Shown here piece after piece: positions 7,357-16,312 of a stretch of 17,660 nucleotides of DNA. The number at the start of each line of letters is the position of its first letter. Positions within the stretch are counted from its first letter, which is position 1. A program made the translations under genes and the position numbers. The stretch spans positions 1 through 17,660 of the forward strand of contig CAZPQA010000073.1 of NCBI GenBank assembly GCA_964588535.1. The letters run 5' to 3'. Below the pieces are notes generated by a model. It was given only the letters and a program-made list of their open reading frames with translations. It ran no database searches and was not told where the DNA came from. This DNA comes from NaphS2 sp964588535 (lineage in GTDB: Bacteria > Desulfobacterota > DSM-4660 > Desulfatiglandales > Desulfatiglandaceae).

Positions 7357-9543
7357 ATGAAACGGAAAAGGCTTGGCGAGATATTTCAGGAAGCCGGGTT
7401 GGTCAGTGAGGAACAGATCCAGAAGGCCTTGAAGATCGCAAACCAGACCGGGAAACGCATCGGGAAAATTTTTATTGAAATGGAATGGGTGTCCGAATTG
7501 GATATCTGCCAGACCCTGTCCAAACAGCTCGGCATCCCGATGATCAGCTTGAAAAATAAGAAGATTGATCCGAAGGTATTGGGCCTTCTCCCAGCAAAGC
7601 TTTGCTTCAAAAGGCGATTGGTTCCCCTGATTGTGAAAGACCGCAGTCTTGTCATTGCCATGAATAACCCAATCGACTACGAAGCCATGGACGAAGTCTC
7701 CTTTGCTTCCGGGCATCGCGTTCGCGCCACCGTGGCCCTGGAGCAGGAAATCCTGGATGTCCTTGTGCGTTCCTATCCCCCCGATGAAGATTATATGGAG
7801 GACGTTGAAACAGGGGAATACCGGGTCGATCTCATCAATGTTATTGAGGAGATCGATGATCCCGGGGACATCAGTCCTGAAAAGCTGGAGAAGGCCGCCA
7901 AGGGCGGGGTCATCCGCCAGCTGACGAACGGGGTTATTTTAAATGCCGTCAGGAAAAGGGCCAGCGACATACACATTGAGCCTCAGGAAGATGATGTGGC
8001 GGTACGGTATCGTATTGACGGCATGTTGCGGGATATCATGGCATTCGACAAAAGCGCCCAGGCCGCTGTTGTTTCGAGGATCAAGATCATGGCCAGCCTG
8101 GACATCACCATTCGGGCAAAACCCCAGGACGGCAGTTCACGGGTGAGGATCGGGGAAAATGTATACGATCTTCGTGTATCATTGCTGCCCACCTTCTATG
8201 GGGAAAAGGTGGTCATCCGGATTCTTGAAAGCCAGGGCGCCATGGCGCTTTCAGGGCTTGGCATGCGGGAGGAGGATCTGGCGGAATTTGAGCGCCTCTT
8301 GTCCATGCCCCAGGGTCTGATTCTTGTGACCGGTCCCACGGGAAGCGGGAAGACCACGACCCTTTATGCCGTTTTACAACGTCTTCTGTCGCCTGAAATC
8401 AATATTGTTACCATCGAAGACCCCATCGAATATTCCATCCACGGGATCAACCAGGTCCAGGTGAACCCGGCAAGGGGACTGACCTTTGCAAAGGGTCTGC
8501 GATCCCTGCTTCGCCAGGACCCCAATGTGGTGATGATCGGGGAGATCCGGGATCTGGAAACCGCCGCCATCGCCCTTCAGGCCGCCCAGACAGGCCACCT
8601 GGTATTAAGCACCCTTCACACCAATGATGCGGTAGGGGCCGTTACCCGCCTTAAAGATATCGGCATTGAGCCGTACGTCATCGCTGCCAGCCTCACAGGT
8701 GTGGTTGCGCAACGGCTGGTGCGCAAAATTCATGATGCGTGCAGTGCCGTCACGGAGGTCAGTTCCACATTGCTAACGCGCTTCGGAGGCAGTTCTTTTC
8801 ATGAATTCAAGAATGGGAAAGGGTGCGCGGAATGTCAGGGGACCGGATATAAAGGCAGGGTCGGTGTCTATGAATTGCTGGTGGTCAAGGATGAGATCGG
8901 TGCTTTGATCAGTGAGGGGGCTGCTGACCGGGAAATACTGCAAGGGGCCCGAAAGGCCGGCATGAAATCCATGACGGAAGATGGATTCGAAAAGGCCGGT
9001 CGGGGCATGACGACCCTTGAAGAACTCATGCGGACGGCGCCACCCTCGGATACGTCTCCCATCGGTTCAATACCGCCCAAGCCGAAGACCGAGAAGCCTG
9101 TTGAACATCCCCCGGATCCACAGGTTTCCCTTTCCGAGAAGGGCGAAAGACCACCGGCAGCTATTCGACGCGACAGGATTATGATCGTGGATGACGACGA
9201 GGCCATCAGGCGGTATGCAGGAAAAGTACTCGAATCCGAATACTATGAAGTGATTCCGGTGGAAAACGGGAAAGACGCCTTGAACAGGATCTTCGAAAAT
9301 CCTCCGGACCTGATTTTGGTCGATTACAAGATGCCGGAGATGAATGGTCTTGAATTCATCGAGAAGCTCAAAAGCCATTCTCAGTTGAGCCTTATTCCAA
9401 CCATTATGCTCACGTCGACGGATACCGAAGAGACGGAGGTCAAGGCGCTCAACGTGGGTGCCGATGACTGGATCCAGAAACCGATTCACAAGGCAAGGCT
9501 GCTGGCGCGGATCAAACGTCTTCTGAAATCGAAGCATTCCTAA
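7357..9543 (+). CDS. GspE/PilB-type secretion ATPase with MshEN N-terminus and C-terminal receiver domain
   Basis: This 728-residue protein starts at ATG 7357, with TGAGGA at 7345-7350. Domains in order: an MshEN/T2SSE N-terminal domain ~1-150, with motif copies RLGEIFQEAGLVSEEQ and RIGKIFIEMEWVSELD; a GspE/PilB hexameric ATPase ~175-565 with Walker A GPTGSGKT (326-333), Asp box TIEDPIEY, Walker B DPNVVMIGEIRD and His box TGHLVLSTLHTND; a Pro-rich linker ~567-605; and a receiver ~606-728 with Asp656 (LILVDYKMP). Such ATPases power pilus assembly or type II secretion at the inner membrane. The catalytic boxes look intact. The zinc site is incomplete: CAEC is present but the first CxxC is reduced to one Cys (HDACSAV). 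The receiver fusion and placement between an Hpt gene and hybrid kinases suggest phosphorylation control. No pilus or secretion partner genes are in the window, so its machine is unknown. Confidence 0.92.
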   Translation: MKRKRLGEIFQEAGLVSEEQIQKALKIANQTGKRIGKIFIEMEWVSELDICQTLSKQLGIPMISLKNKKIDPKVLGLLPAKLCFKRRLVPLIVKDRSLVIAMNNPIDYEAMDEVSFASGHRVRATVALEQEILDVLVRSYPPDEDYMEDVETGEYRVDLINVIEEIDDPGDISPEKLEKAAKGGVIRQLTNGVILNAVRKRASDIHIEPQEDDVAVRYRIDGMLRDIMAFDKSAQAAVVSRIKIMASLDITIRAKPQDGSSRVRIGENVYDLRVSLLPTFYGEKVVIRILESQGAMALSGLGMREEDLAEFERLLSMPQGLILVTGPTGSGKTTTLYAVLQRLLSPEINIVTIEDPIEYSIHGINQVQVNPARGLTFAKGLRSLLRQDPNVVMIGEIRDLETAAIALQAAQTGHLVLSTLHTNDAVGAVTRLKDIGIEPYVIAASLTGVVAQRLVRKIHDACSAVTEVSSTLLTRFGGSSFHEFKNGKGCAECQGTGYKGRVGVYELLVVKDEIGALISEGAADREILQGARKAGMKSMTEDGFEKAGRGMTTLEELMRTAPPSDTSPIGSIPPKPKTEKPVEHPPDPQVSLSEKGERPPAAIRRDRIMIVDDDEAIRRYAGKVLESEYYEVIPVENGKDALNRIFENPPDLILVDYKMPEMNGLEFIEKLKSHSQLSLIPTIMLTSTDTEETEVKALNVGADDWIQKPIHKARLLARIKRLLKSKHS

Positions 9544-9570
9544 TATTAATTAGTGTAAGGATCTGTCTAA

Positions 9571-12500
9571 ATGAAACAAGGGATGGTCTCGATTCCAGGC
9601 TATGATGTCACCGAAAAGCTCTATGAAGGCATGAATTCGCTTGTATATCGCGGACAACGAAAGTCGGATAAAAGACCTGTCGTTCTAAAGCTGCTGAACA
9701 AGAACTACCCCACACCCATAGAGCTTGCCCGCTTTAATCACGAATACAGGATACCCGGTTCATTGAATTTGGAAGGTATTATTCGGGCATATAGTCTGGA
9801 AAAGCCCGGCAACAGCCTGGTCATGGTCATGGAGGATTTCGGCGGTGAATCTTTAGACCGGATTATTGTGTCAGGCCCTATGACGCTGACCGATTTTTTA
9901 CCCCTGAGCATCCGGATTACAGATATCCTAGGACAGATTCATCAGCATAATGTGATGCACAAGGATATCAACCCATCCAATATCGTCTGGAATCCAAAAG
10001 CTGATCAGGTCAAAATCATCGATTTTGGTATTGCCACCGAGTTGTCGCGGGAAAATCCTGAAGCTTGCAATCCCGATATCCTGGAAGGGACCCTGCGTTA
10101 TATGTCGCCGGAACAGACCGGCCGGATGAACCGGGAGGTGGACTTCCGTACGGACTTTTATTCCTTTGGCATCACGTTATACGAGCTGCTCACCGGCACC
10201 CTCCCGTTTCATGCGGAAGATAAGATGGGGTGGGTCCATTGCCATTTGGCGAGAGCCCCCATCGATCCCCGCACAGTCAATCCTGAAATCCCGGAAGCGA
10301 TCACAGAAATCCTTTATAAACTCCTGGCGAAAAACGCAGAGGATCGTTATCAGAGCGCGCTCGGTTTGACAAGAGACCTGGAAGTATGCTGGAAACAGTG
10401 GCAAGACAGAGGTATGATTGAAAACTTCACACCGGGTCAATGGGATGTGTCTGAGAGATTTCATATTCCCCAAAAGCTTTGCGGCCGTGAGCAGGAAGTG
10501 GCTGCCTTGATGAATGCCTTTGAAACGGTCGCCCAAGGCCATACACAACTGATGCTGGTGGCCGGCTATTCCGGTGTGGGCAAATCATCCCTGGTCAGTG
10601 AAGTTCATAAGCCGATTGTGGAAAGGCAAGGCTATTTCATTGAAGGTAAATTTGATCAATTTCAGACAAATATTCCCTATAGCGCCCTTGCCCAGGCATT
10701 TCGAGGATTGGTGGGGCAGCTTCTCAGCGAGCCCGGCGACCGCCTGGAGCTTTGGAAAAAGAAACTACTTGAAGCTTTAGGACCCAATGGTCAGATCATT
10801 ATTGAATTGGTGCCTGAATTGGAACGTGTGATCGGCAAGCAGTCGCCCGTACAGGAACTGAATCCTACCGAGGCCCAGAACCGTTTCCAGATGACATTTC
10901 GCAATTTTGTCAACGTATTTGCCCGAAAAGAGCACCCCCTGGTGATTTTTTTTGATGACTTGCAATGGAGCGATGTGCCCACACTCAAATCGATCGAGAG
11001 TTTTATGGGTAGCGCGGAAATTCGGCATCTCTTGTTGATCGGCGCTTACCGGGACAATGAAGTGCATGACGGGCATCCCTTGATGATGACCATCGATGAA
11101 GTCCAAAAGTGTGAAACAACCTCAAACAGATTGCTTCTGCAATTATTTCTCGATCCCCTCGGCCTTTCCACCGTCAACCGCATTATTGCCGATACCCTGC
11201 ATTGCGAAACTGAACGCAGCCGACCGTTAGCGGAACTGATATTCAAAAAGACAAATGGGAACCCCTTCTTTGTCAATGAATTGCTCAAGAATCTATACCG
11301 GGAAAACTGTTTTCATTTCGTCCACGAAAAGGGGCGCTGGGATTGGGAACCGGAAAAAATCGATGCTATTGAGATCAGTGAGAACGTTGTGGAACTCATG
11401 ATCAACCGTCTCAAGAAACTGCCGACGGATACACAAAATTCCCTCCAAATGGCGGCCTGTATTGGAAGCAACTTTGATTTGAAAACACTTTCCCTCATAG
11501 AGGAACAATCCCCTCCGCAAACTGCCCGGATACTGTTGGAGGCGGTGAAACAGGAGATCATTGTGCCCTTGAGCGATCAGTACCGCCTGTTTCATGTCGG
11601 AGTTGCCAGCGGAGGTCTTCCGGCACCCGATCTGCCTCCCGACAAGCCGGACCAAAGGTCTGATTTCGGGATCAGCTACCGGTTTCAGCACGACCGGGTC
11701 CAGCAGGCCGCCTACGCCCTGATCGCGGATGAGCGCAAAAATGAGGTTCATCTGCAAATCGGCCGGTTAATGCTGCGCGACACCCAGGCGACGGAGCTGG
11801 AAGAAAAAGTGATCGAAATTGTTCGGCAGTTGAACGAAGGCCGAACGTTGATTCAAGAGGATAAGGAGCGGATGGAGTTGGTGCGGTTGAATCTAATGGC
11901 AGGCAAAAAGGCCAAAGCATCCATCGCCTACCGGCCGGCGCTTCAATATTTTACCACGGCCATGGAACTGCTGCCCCCCAATCCATGGGAAAAAGAATAC
12001 AACTTGACTTTCGAGATTTTTAAAGCCTCGGCGGAGTGCGCCTATATTTGCGGCGAGGTCGAGCTGGGGGAAACACAGAGCGATATCCTGCTGACGCATG
12101 CCAGGACCCGCTTGGAAAAAGCCGACATTTTTCGTATGCGATTGATCCAGTATACGATCTTAGGAAAACTGGAACGTGCAATTCAGCAAGCCAAACAGGG
12201 ATTGTCCCTTTTGGGTATTAAAATGCCCGCCAAGGCAACCAGGCTTGCCGTTTTTAAGGAAGTCATGCGGGCCAAATGGGCTTTGGGCAGGCGCAAAATT
12301 GCCGATATAATCAATTTGCCCATGCTATCCGATCCTGAAAAACAGCTGGCCCTGACCATCCTGATGGAAACGGGTCCTGCTGCATATCTGGGTGGAGATG
12401 ATAATTTAACGGCCTTAACTGCCATCAAACAGGCGCAGTACTCCATGCGCCATGGCAACGCCTTTCCTTCCGGCTTTGCCTATAATTTTTATGGTGCTAT

Positions 12501-15500
12501 CTTGGGTTTCATTTTGGGGGATTTAAAATCAGGATATGAATTCGCAAAACTGGGCCTAAAACTTAATGAGCGCTTCGATAGTCTCGAAATGGATTGCAAG
12601 GTCCAGTGTATATACGGCATGTTTATTCATCATTGGAATCATCACTGGAAAACCCTTGCCCCTGAGTGTTCAAAAGCGGTTGAAATAGGTATGCAATCCG
12701 GAGAGTTCAGATATACGGCCTATGCGGCTTTTAATGGTACCGCCTGGGAAATCCAAACGAATATTGAGATTGCGCTCCGGAAGATAAAAAAAATTCTCTC
12801 CATCATGGTCGAAATCCGCTATCAAGATTTTTGGGATATCAACAAGATTATTCATCAATTTCTTTCAAACCTTCAAGGCCGTACCAACGATCGCTTATCG
12901 CTGAGTGATGCTGAATTTGAGGAAACCGAATGCTTACATAGAATGAAGCATTTCCCATCGGGACTCGGTGTTTACTATATTTACAAACTTCGCACCTGCT
13001 TCCTTTATAATGACAACTCCAAAGCCTTACGCTGCTTATGGGAAGCTGATAAATGGATTAAGGCGGTCATTTCGGTACCGATTAATGTCGATTTTTGTCT
13101 CTACGCTTTCTTGATTTTGGCAGCGCATGTGCCGGAGATGAAAGCCAACGATAAGCGCTCCGCCTGGAAACGCATGAAAAAAGAATACCGGCAGATGTGC
13201 AGATGGGCCGAGCACTGCCCGGTCAATTTTGAACACCTCAGAAGACTGATGGAGGCAGAGATGGCCCGGCTTTCAGGAAAGTTTCAGGAGGCGGAAATCC
13301 GTTTTGATCAGGCCATTAAAACGGCGCGTGAAAATGAGTATCTGTGTGATGAGGCCCTGGCCAATGAACTGGCAGCCAAGTGCTATATAGAGCAAGACAA
13401 GGGGAGAATTGCCGGTCTTTATATGAAAGAGGCGCGCTATCTCTATTTCCGCTGGGGGGCAACCGCCAAGGTTCAGGATTTGGACGAGAGATACGGCAGT
13501 TTATTGATGGAAAGACCCGAAAGAAAGGATGCTGCCGGAAAGGCAGGGCAGACCTCAGACACGGGCAGCTCAACAGTTTCTTCAGAGATATTGGACCTGA
13601 CGTCGGTGGTGAAAGCCTCACAGGTCATCTCGGGTGAAATCATCATGGATCGCTTGCTCAAGCAGTTGATGGGGATTTTGATTGAAAACGCCGGTGCTCA
13701 AAAAGGGTTCCTGATTCTGGATGAAGATGGCAGTCTGATAATTGAAGCCCGCATTGAGACGGACATTCATGAGGAGGTCGTACTGGAATCGGTGTTGCTT
13801 GATGAATGCGGGGACCTCTCCCGGAGCATCGTCCAATACACCGCCCGCAGCAGGGAGGAAGTCGTTTTGAATGAAGCGGCCGTTGAAGGCCGTTTTACCC
13901 GGGAGGAATATGTGTTGCAGCACAGACCCCGGTCCATCCTTTGTCTCCCCATTGTTCACCTGGGTCGCCTGGTCGGTGTTTTGTACCTGGAAAACAACCG
14001 GATATCAGGCGCTTTCACACCCGATCGTGTGCATGTGCTTCGGCTCCTCGCCTCCCAGGCCGCAGCCTCCATTGAGAATTCCAATGCCTATAAAAGGCTT
14101 TCCGAATCTGAAGGGAGATACCGAAGCCTTTTTGAAAATGCCGTTGAGGGGATCTCTCATTCGACGCCTGATGGCCGTATTCTCATGGCGAACCCGGCTT
14201 TTGCCCGGATTTTCGGTTACGACTCGCCGGATGATTTGATCTCTTCCATCACCGACCTTGCAGCAATGACCTATGTCCATCCTGAAGACCGAAAACAACT
14301 TCAGCGTATTGTTGAAAAGGAGGGCCAGGTTCTTGGGTTTGAAACGAAGCGCTACCGAAAGGATGGGAGCGCAATCTGGGTCTCTGTTACTTCGAGAAGT
14401 GTCCATGATTCGGATGGCAATCTCTCATATTATGAAAATCTTGTTACGGATACAACCAACCGTAAGAAGGCCGAACTGGCGCTGCAAGAGAGTCTGGAAC
14501 GTTATAAGCTGATTATGGATGCCTCTCCCGTGCCCATAACGGCCTACGACCAGGAAGGGAAGGTCACTTATGTCAACCCGGCCTTTACAGACCTCTTTGG
14601 ATGGTCTTTCGAGGAACTGGCCGGTAAACGCCTGGATTTTGTGCCCCCCCATGAGGCTGAAAAAACCATAGACGCGGTCAAGCGCACCGTAAAAGGGGAG
14701 AGGATGTTCATAGACAGTCAGCGTCTCACCAAAGAGGAGAAGCTGCTGGACGTTCAGATCACCAGCGCTCCCCTGATGGATCACGAAGAGAAGCTGGTTG
14801 GGATATTCGTCATGATCCGGGATATTACGGAGATGAAGAGAGCGGAGATGGAACTGGCCAGGCATCGAGACCATCTGGAACAACTGGTGCTGGATCGTAC
14901 CGCTGCGCTTAAAGAGAGTGAGGAGCAGTTGCGCAGGGCCAAAGAAGAGGCGGAAGCCGCCACGAAGGCCAAGAGCGAATTCCTTGCCAGTATGAGCCAT
15001 GAGATCCGGACGCCCATGAACGCCATCCTGGGTATGGCCGATCTTCTCTGGGAGTCCCCCCTGGACAATGAGCAGAAGAAATATGTCCGGGTGTTTCGAA
15101 ATGCAGGGGATTCTCTTCTTAACCTCATCAACGACATCCTGGATCTATCAAAAGTAGAAGCCGGGCAGTTGTCCCTGGAAGAAGCGTCCTTTGATCTCCT
15201 TGATTTAGTGGAGAGGACCTGCGAGGTCATGGCCCTTAAAGCCCATGAGAAGGATCTGGAACTTCTTTTCCGTCTTGTGCCGGATACGCCGGTTCATCTC
15301 ATGGGGGATCCAGTCAGGCTGAGACAGATCCTGATCAATCTTATGGGAAATGCTGTCAAGTTTACAAGTGAGGGGGAAATCACGCTTGAATGCGGATTGC
15401 GGAATGCGGATTGCGGAACCGCCTGCGACACAGCTCAAATCATTGATCCTGAATCCGGAAGGGAAGAAGTGGTGCTACAATTTTCAGTCCGGGACAGCGG

Positions 15501-16173
15501 GATTGGCATCCTCAAGGAGAAACGAGAATCGATTTTCGAAAGTTTCACCCAGGCGGACTCCTCCACCACCCGTGAATATGGCGGTACCGGCCTGGGTCTG
15601 ACCATATGCAGGCGGCTTGTGGAGATGATGGGGGGCAAAATCTGGATTGAGAGCGAACCGGGAAAAGGGAGTACGTTTTTCTTTACTGCGCGGTTCGGCA
15701 TTGACCGTGAGCCTGAGGGGAAAGAAAAACCGGCTGTCGACAAAGCGACAGAGGGGCCAAAGCCAAAAGAGGCGCTGGAGGTTCCACCCCTAAATATACT
15801 CCTGGTGGAAGATGCAAAAGAAAATCAGATTGTGGTCAAGGCCTTTCTGAAAAAGGCGCCCCACAAGATAGAGGTGGCTGAAAACGGCAGGATCGGTTTG
15901 GAAAAATTTATCTCGGGAGGTTACGATCTCGTTTTGATGGATATGCGGATGCCGGTGATGGATGGTTATACCGCGACTGGGGAGATCAGGAAATGGGAAG
16001 ATGAGAATCGAAGAGACGCTACGCCGATTATTGCGCTCACAGCCCATGCGCTCAGGGAGGACAGACAGAAATGCCTGGATGCGGGCTGCACCGATTATCT
16101 ATCCAAGCCCATAAAAAAGAGAGACCTTTTGAGAAAAATTTCGGAATGCGCCGAAATCGATTGTTCCATTTGA
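9571..16173 (+). CDS. Giant Ser/Thr kinase-AAA ATPase-GAF-PAS-PAS-hybrid histidine kinase
   Basis: This 2200-residue soluble protein starts at ATG 9571 (TAAGGA at 9556-9561), 27 bp after the ATPase gene. Domains in order: a Ser/Thr kinase ~10-280 with Lys40, catalytic H130-K131-D132 with N137, and D151-F152-G153; an AAA_16-type ATPase ~300-560 with Walker A GYSGVGKSS (K338) and Walker B VIFFDD (D462-D463); a long helical, probably TPR-like region ~700-1310; GAF ~1355-1505; PAS ~1512-1635 and ~1640-1755; coiled coil; HisKA with His1810 (SMSHEIRTPMN); HATPase ~1905-2040; and a receiver with Asp2124. This is the family usually named trifunctional serine/threonine kinase/ATP-binding/sensor histidine kinase, here with an added receiver. 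No membrane segments are visible, so it likely senses cytoplasmic signals. It lacks its own Hpt, so the Hpt at 6959-7270 is the likely partner. A 28-base tandem repeat lies inside the HATPase region. Confidence 0.93.
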   Translation: MKQGMVSIPGYDVTEKLYEGMNSLVYRGQRKSDKRPVVLKLLNKNYPTPIELARFNHEYRIPGSLNLEGIIRAYSLEKPGNSLVMVMEDFGGESLDRIIVSGPMTLTDFLPLSIRITDILGQIHQHNVMHKDINPSNIVWNPKADQVKIIDFGIATELSRENPEACNPDILEGTLRYMSPEQTGRMNREVDFRTDFYSFGITLYELLTGTLPFHAEDKMGWVHCHLARAPIDPRTVNPEIPEAITEILYKLLAKNAEDRYQSALGLTRDLEVCWKQWQDRGMIENFTPGQWDVSERFHIPQKLCGREQEVAALMNAFETVAQGHTQLMLVAGYSGVGKSSLVSEVHKPIVERQGYFIEGKFDQFQTNIPYSALAQAFRGLVGQLLSEPGDRLELWKKKLLEALGPNGQIIIELVPELERVIGKQSPVQELNPTEAQNRFQMTFRNFVNVFARKEHPLVIFFDDLQWSDVPTLKSIESFMGSAEIRHLLLIGAYRDNEVHDGHPLMMTIDEVQKCETTSNRLLLQLFLDPLGLSTVNRIIADTLHCETERSRPLAELIFKKTNGNPFFVNELLKNLYRENCFHFVHEKGRWDWEPEKIDAIEISENVVELMINRLKKLPTDTQNSLQMAACIGSNFDLKTLSLIEEQSPPQTARILLEAVKQEIIVPLSDQYRLFHVGVASGGLPAPDLPPDKPDQRSDFGISYRFQHDRVQQAAYALIADERKNEVHLQIGRLMLRDTQATELEEKVIEIVRQLNEGRTLIQEDKERMELVRLNLMAGKKAKASIAYRPALQYFTTAMELLPPNPWEKEYNLTFEIFKASAECAYICGEVELGETQSDILLTHARTRLEKADIFRMRLIQYTILGKLERAIQQAKQGLSLLGIKMPAKATRLAVFKEVMRAKWALGRRKIADIINLPMLSDPEKQLALTILMETGPAAYLGGDDNLTALTAIKQAQYSMRHGNAFPSGFAYNFYGAILGFILGDLKSGYEFAKLGLKLNERFDSLEMDCKVQCIYGMFIHHWNHHWKTLAPECSKAVEIGMQSGEFRYTAYAAFNGTAWEIQTNIEIALRKIKKILSIMVEIRYQDFWDINKIIHQFLSNLQGRTNDRLSLSDAEFEETECLHRMKHFPSGLGVYYIYKLRTCFLYNDNSKALRCLWEADKWIKAVISVPINVDFCLYAFLILAAHVPEMKANDKRSAWKRMKKEYRQMCRWAEHCPVNFEHLRRLMEAEMARLSGKFQEAEIRFDQAIKTARENEYLCDEALANELAAKCYIEQDKGRIAGLYMKEARYLYFRWGATAKVQDLDERYGSLLMERPERKDAAGKAGQTSDTGSSTVSSEILDLTSVVKASQVISGEIIMDRLLKQLMGILIENAGAQKGFLILDEDGSLIIEARIETDIHEEVVLESVLLDECGDLSRSIVQYTARSREEVVLNEAAVEGRFTREEYVLQHRPRSILCLPIVHLGRLVGVLYLENNRISGAFTPDRVHVLRLLASQAAASIENSNAYKRLSESEGRYRSLFENAVEGISHSTPDGRILMANPAFARIFGYDSPDDLISSITDLAAMTYVHPEDRKQLQRIVEKEGQVLGFETKRYRKDGSAIWVSVTSRSVHDSDGNLSYYENLVTDTTNRKKAELALQESLERYKLIMDASPVPITAYDQEGKVTYVNPAFTDLFGWSFEELAGKRLDFVPPHEAEKTIDAVKRTVKGERMFIDSQRLTKEEKLLDVQITSAPLMDHEEKLVGIFVMIRDITEMKRAEMELARHRDHLEQLVLDRTAALKESEEQLRRAKEEAEAATKAKSEFLASMSHEIRTPMNAILGMADLLWESPLDNEQKKYVRVFRNAGDSLLNLINDILDLSKVEAGQLSLEEASFDLLDLVERTCEVMALKAHEKDLELLFRLVPDTPVHLMGDPVRLRQILINLMGNAVKFTSEGEITLECGLRNADCGTACDTAQIIDPESGREEVVLQFSVRDSGIGILKEKRESIFESFTQADSSTTREYGGTGLGLTICRRLVEMMGGKIWIESEPGKGSTFFFTARFGIDREPEGKEKPAVDKATEGPKPKEALEVPPLNILLVEDAKENQIVVKAFLKKAPHKIEVAENGRIGLEKFISGGYDLVLMDMRMPVMDGYTATGEIRKWEDENRRDATPIIALTAHALREDRQKCLDAGCTDYLSKPIKKRDLLRKISECAEIDCSI
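15389..15416 (+). repeat. Perfect 14-bp tandem duplication within the HATPase coding region
   Basis: AATGCGGATTGCGG occurs twice back to back (15389-15402, 15403-15416). Each copy is itself two near-identical heptamers (TGCGGAT, TGCGGAA). It encodes part of a variable insert (residues ~1941-1949) between the N-box and G1 box of the histidine kinase. The equivalent position of the paralogous kinase (6169-6189) holds a decayed version, TGCGGAC TGTGGAC TGGGGAA. Confidence 0.7.
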
Positions 16174-16277
16174 TAAGTCTGGAGAGAATGGGACGCTGTT
16201 AGGTTGTTAAGTTTGCAGCAAATAGAACCCTACTACCTTTTTTCGACAGATAGTTTGCCGGGGTGGGCTTTATTTCG

Positions 16278-16306
16278 TTGATATGGCCAGGTTTTTGGCC
16301 TATGTT
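16278..16306 (+). promoter_or_regulatory. Predicted antitoxin promoter with internal TGGCC pair
   Basis: TTGATA at 16278-16283 (5 of 6 to the -35) and TATGTT at 16301-16306 (4 of 6 to the -10) are 17 bp apart. Transcription would start about 7 bases on, at the A of ATG 16313, giving a leaderless message. That would explain why no Shine-Dalgarno is seen. Two TGGCC motifs (16284-16288, 16296-16300) lie 12 bp apart between the hexamers and could be an operator for antitoxin autorepression. Inference from pattern only. Confidence 0.35.
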
Positions 16307-16312
16307 TTAGCC

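Noticed and set aside
16138..16157. Perfect 7-bp hairpin (ATTTCGG/CCGAAAT) near the end of the giant kinase gene as a terminator
   Set aside because: It lies before the stop codon and is followed by a mixed sequence, not a T-run, so it is not a convincing terminator.
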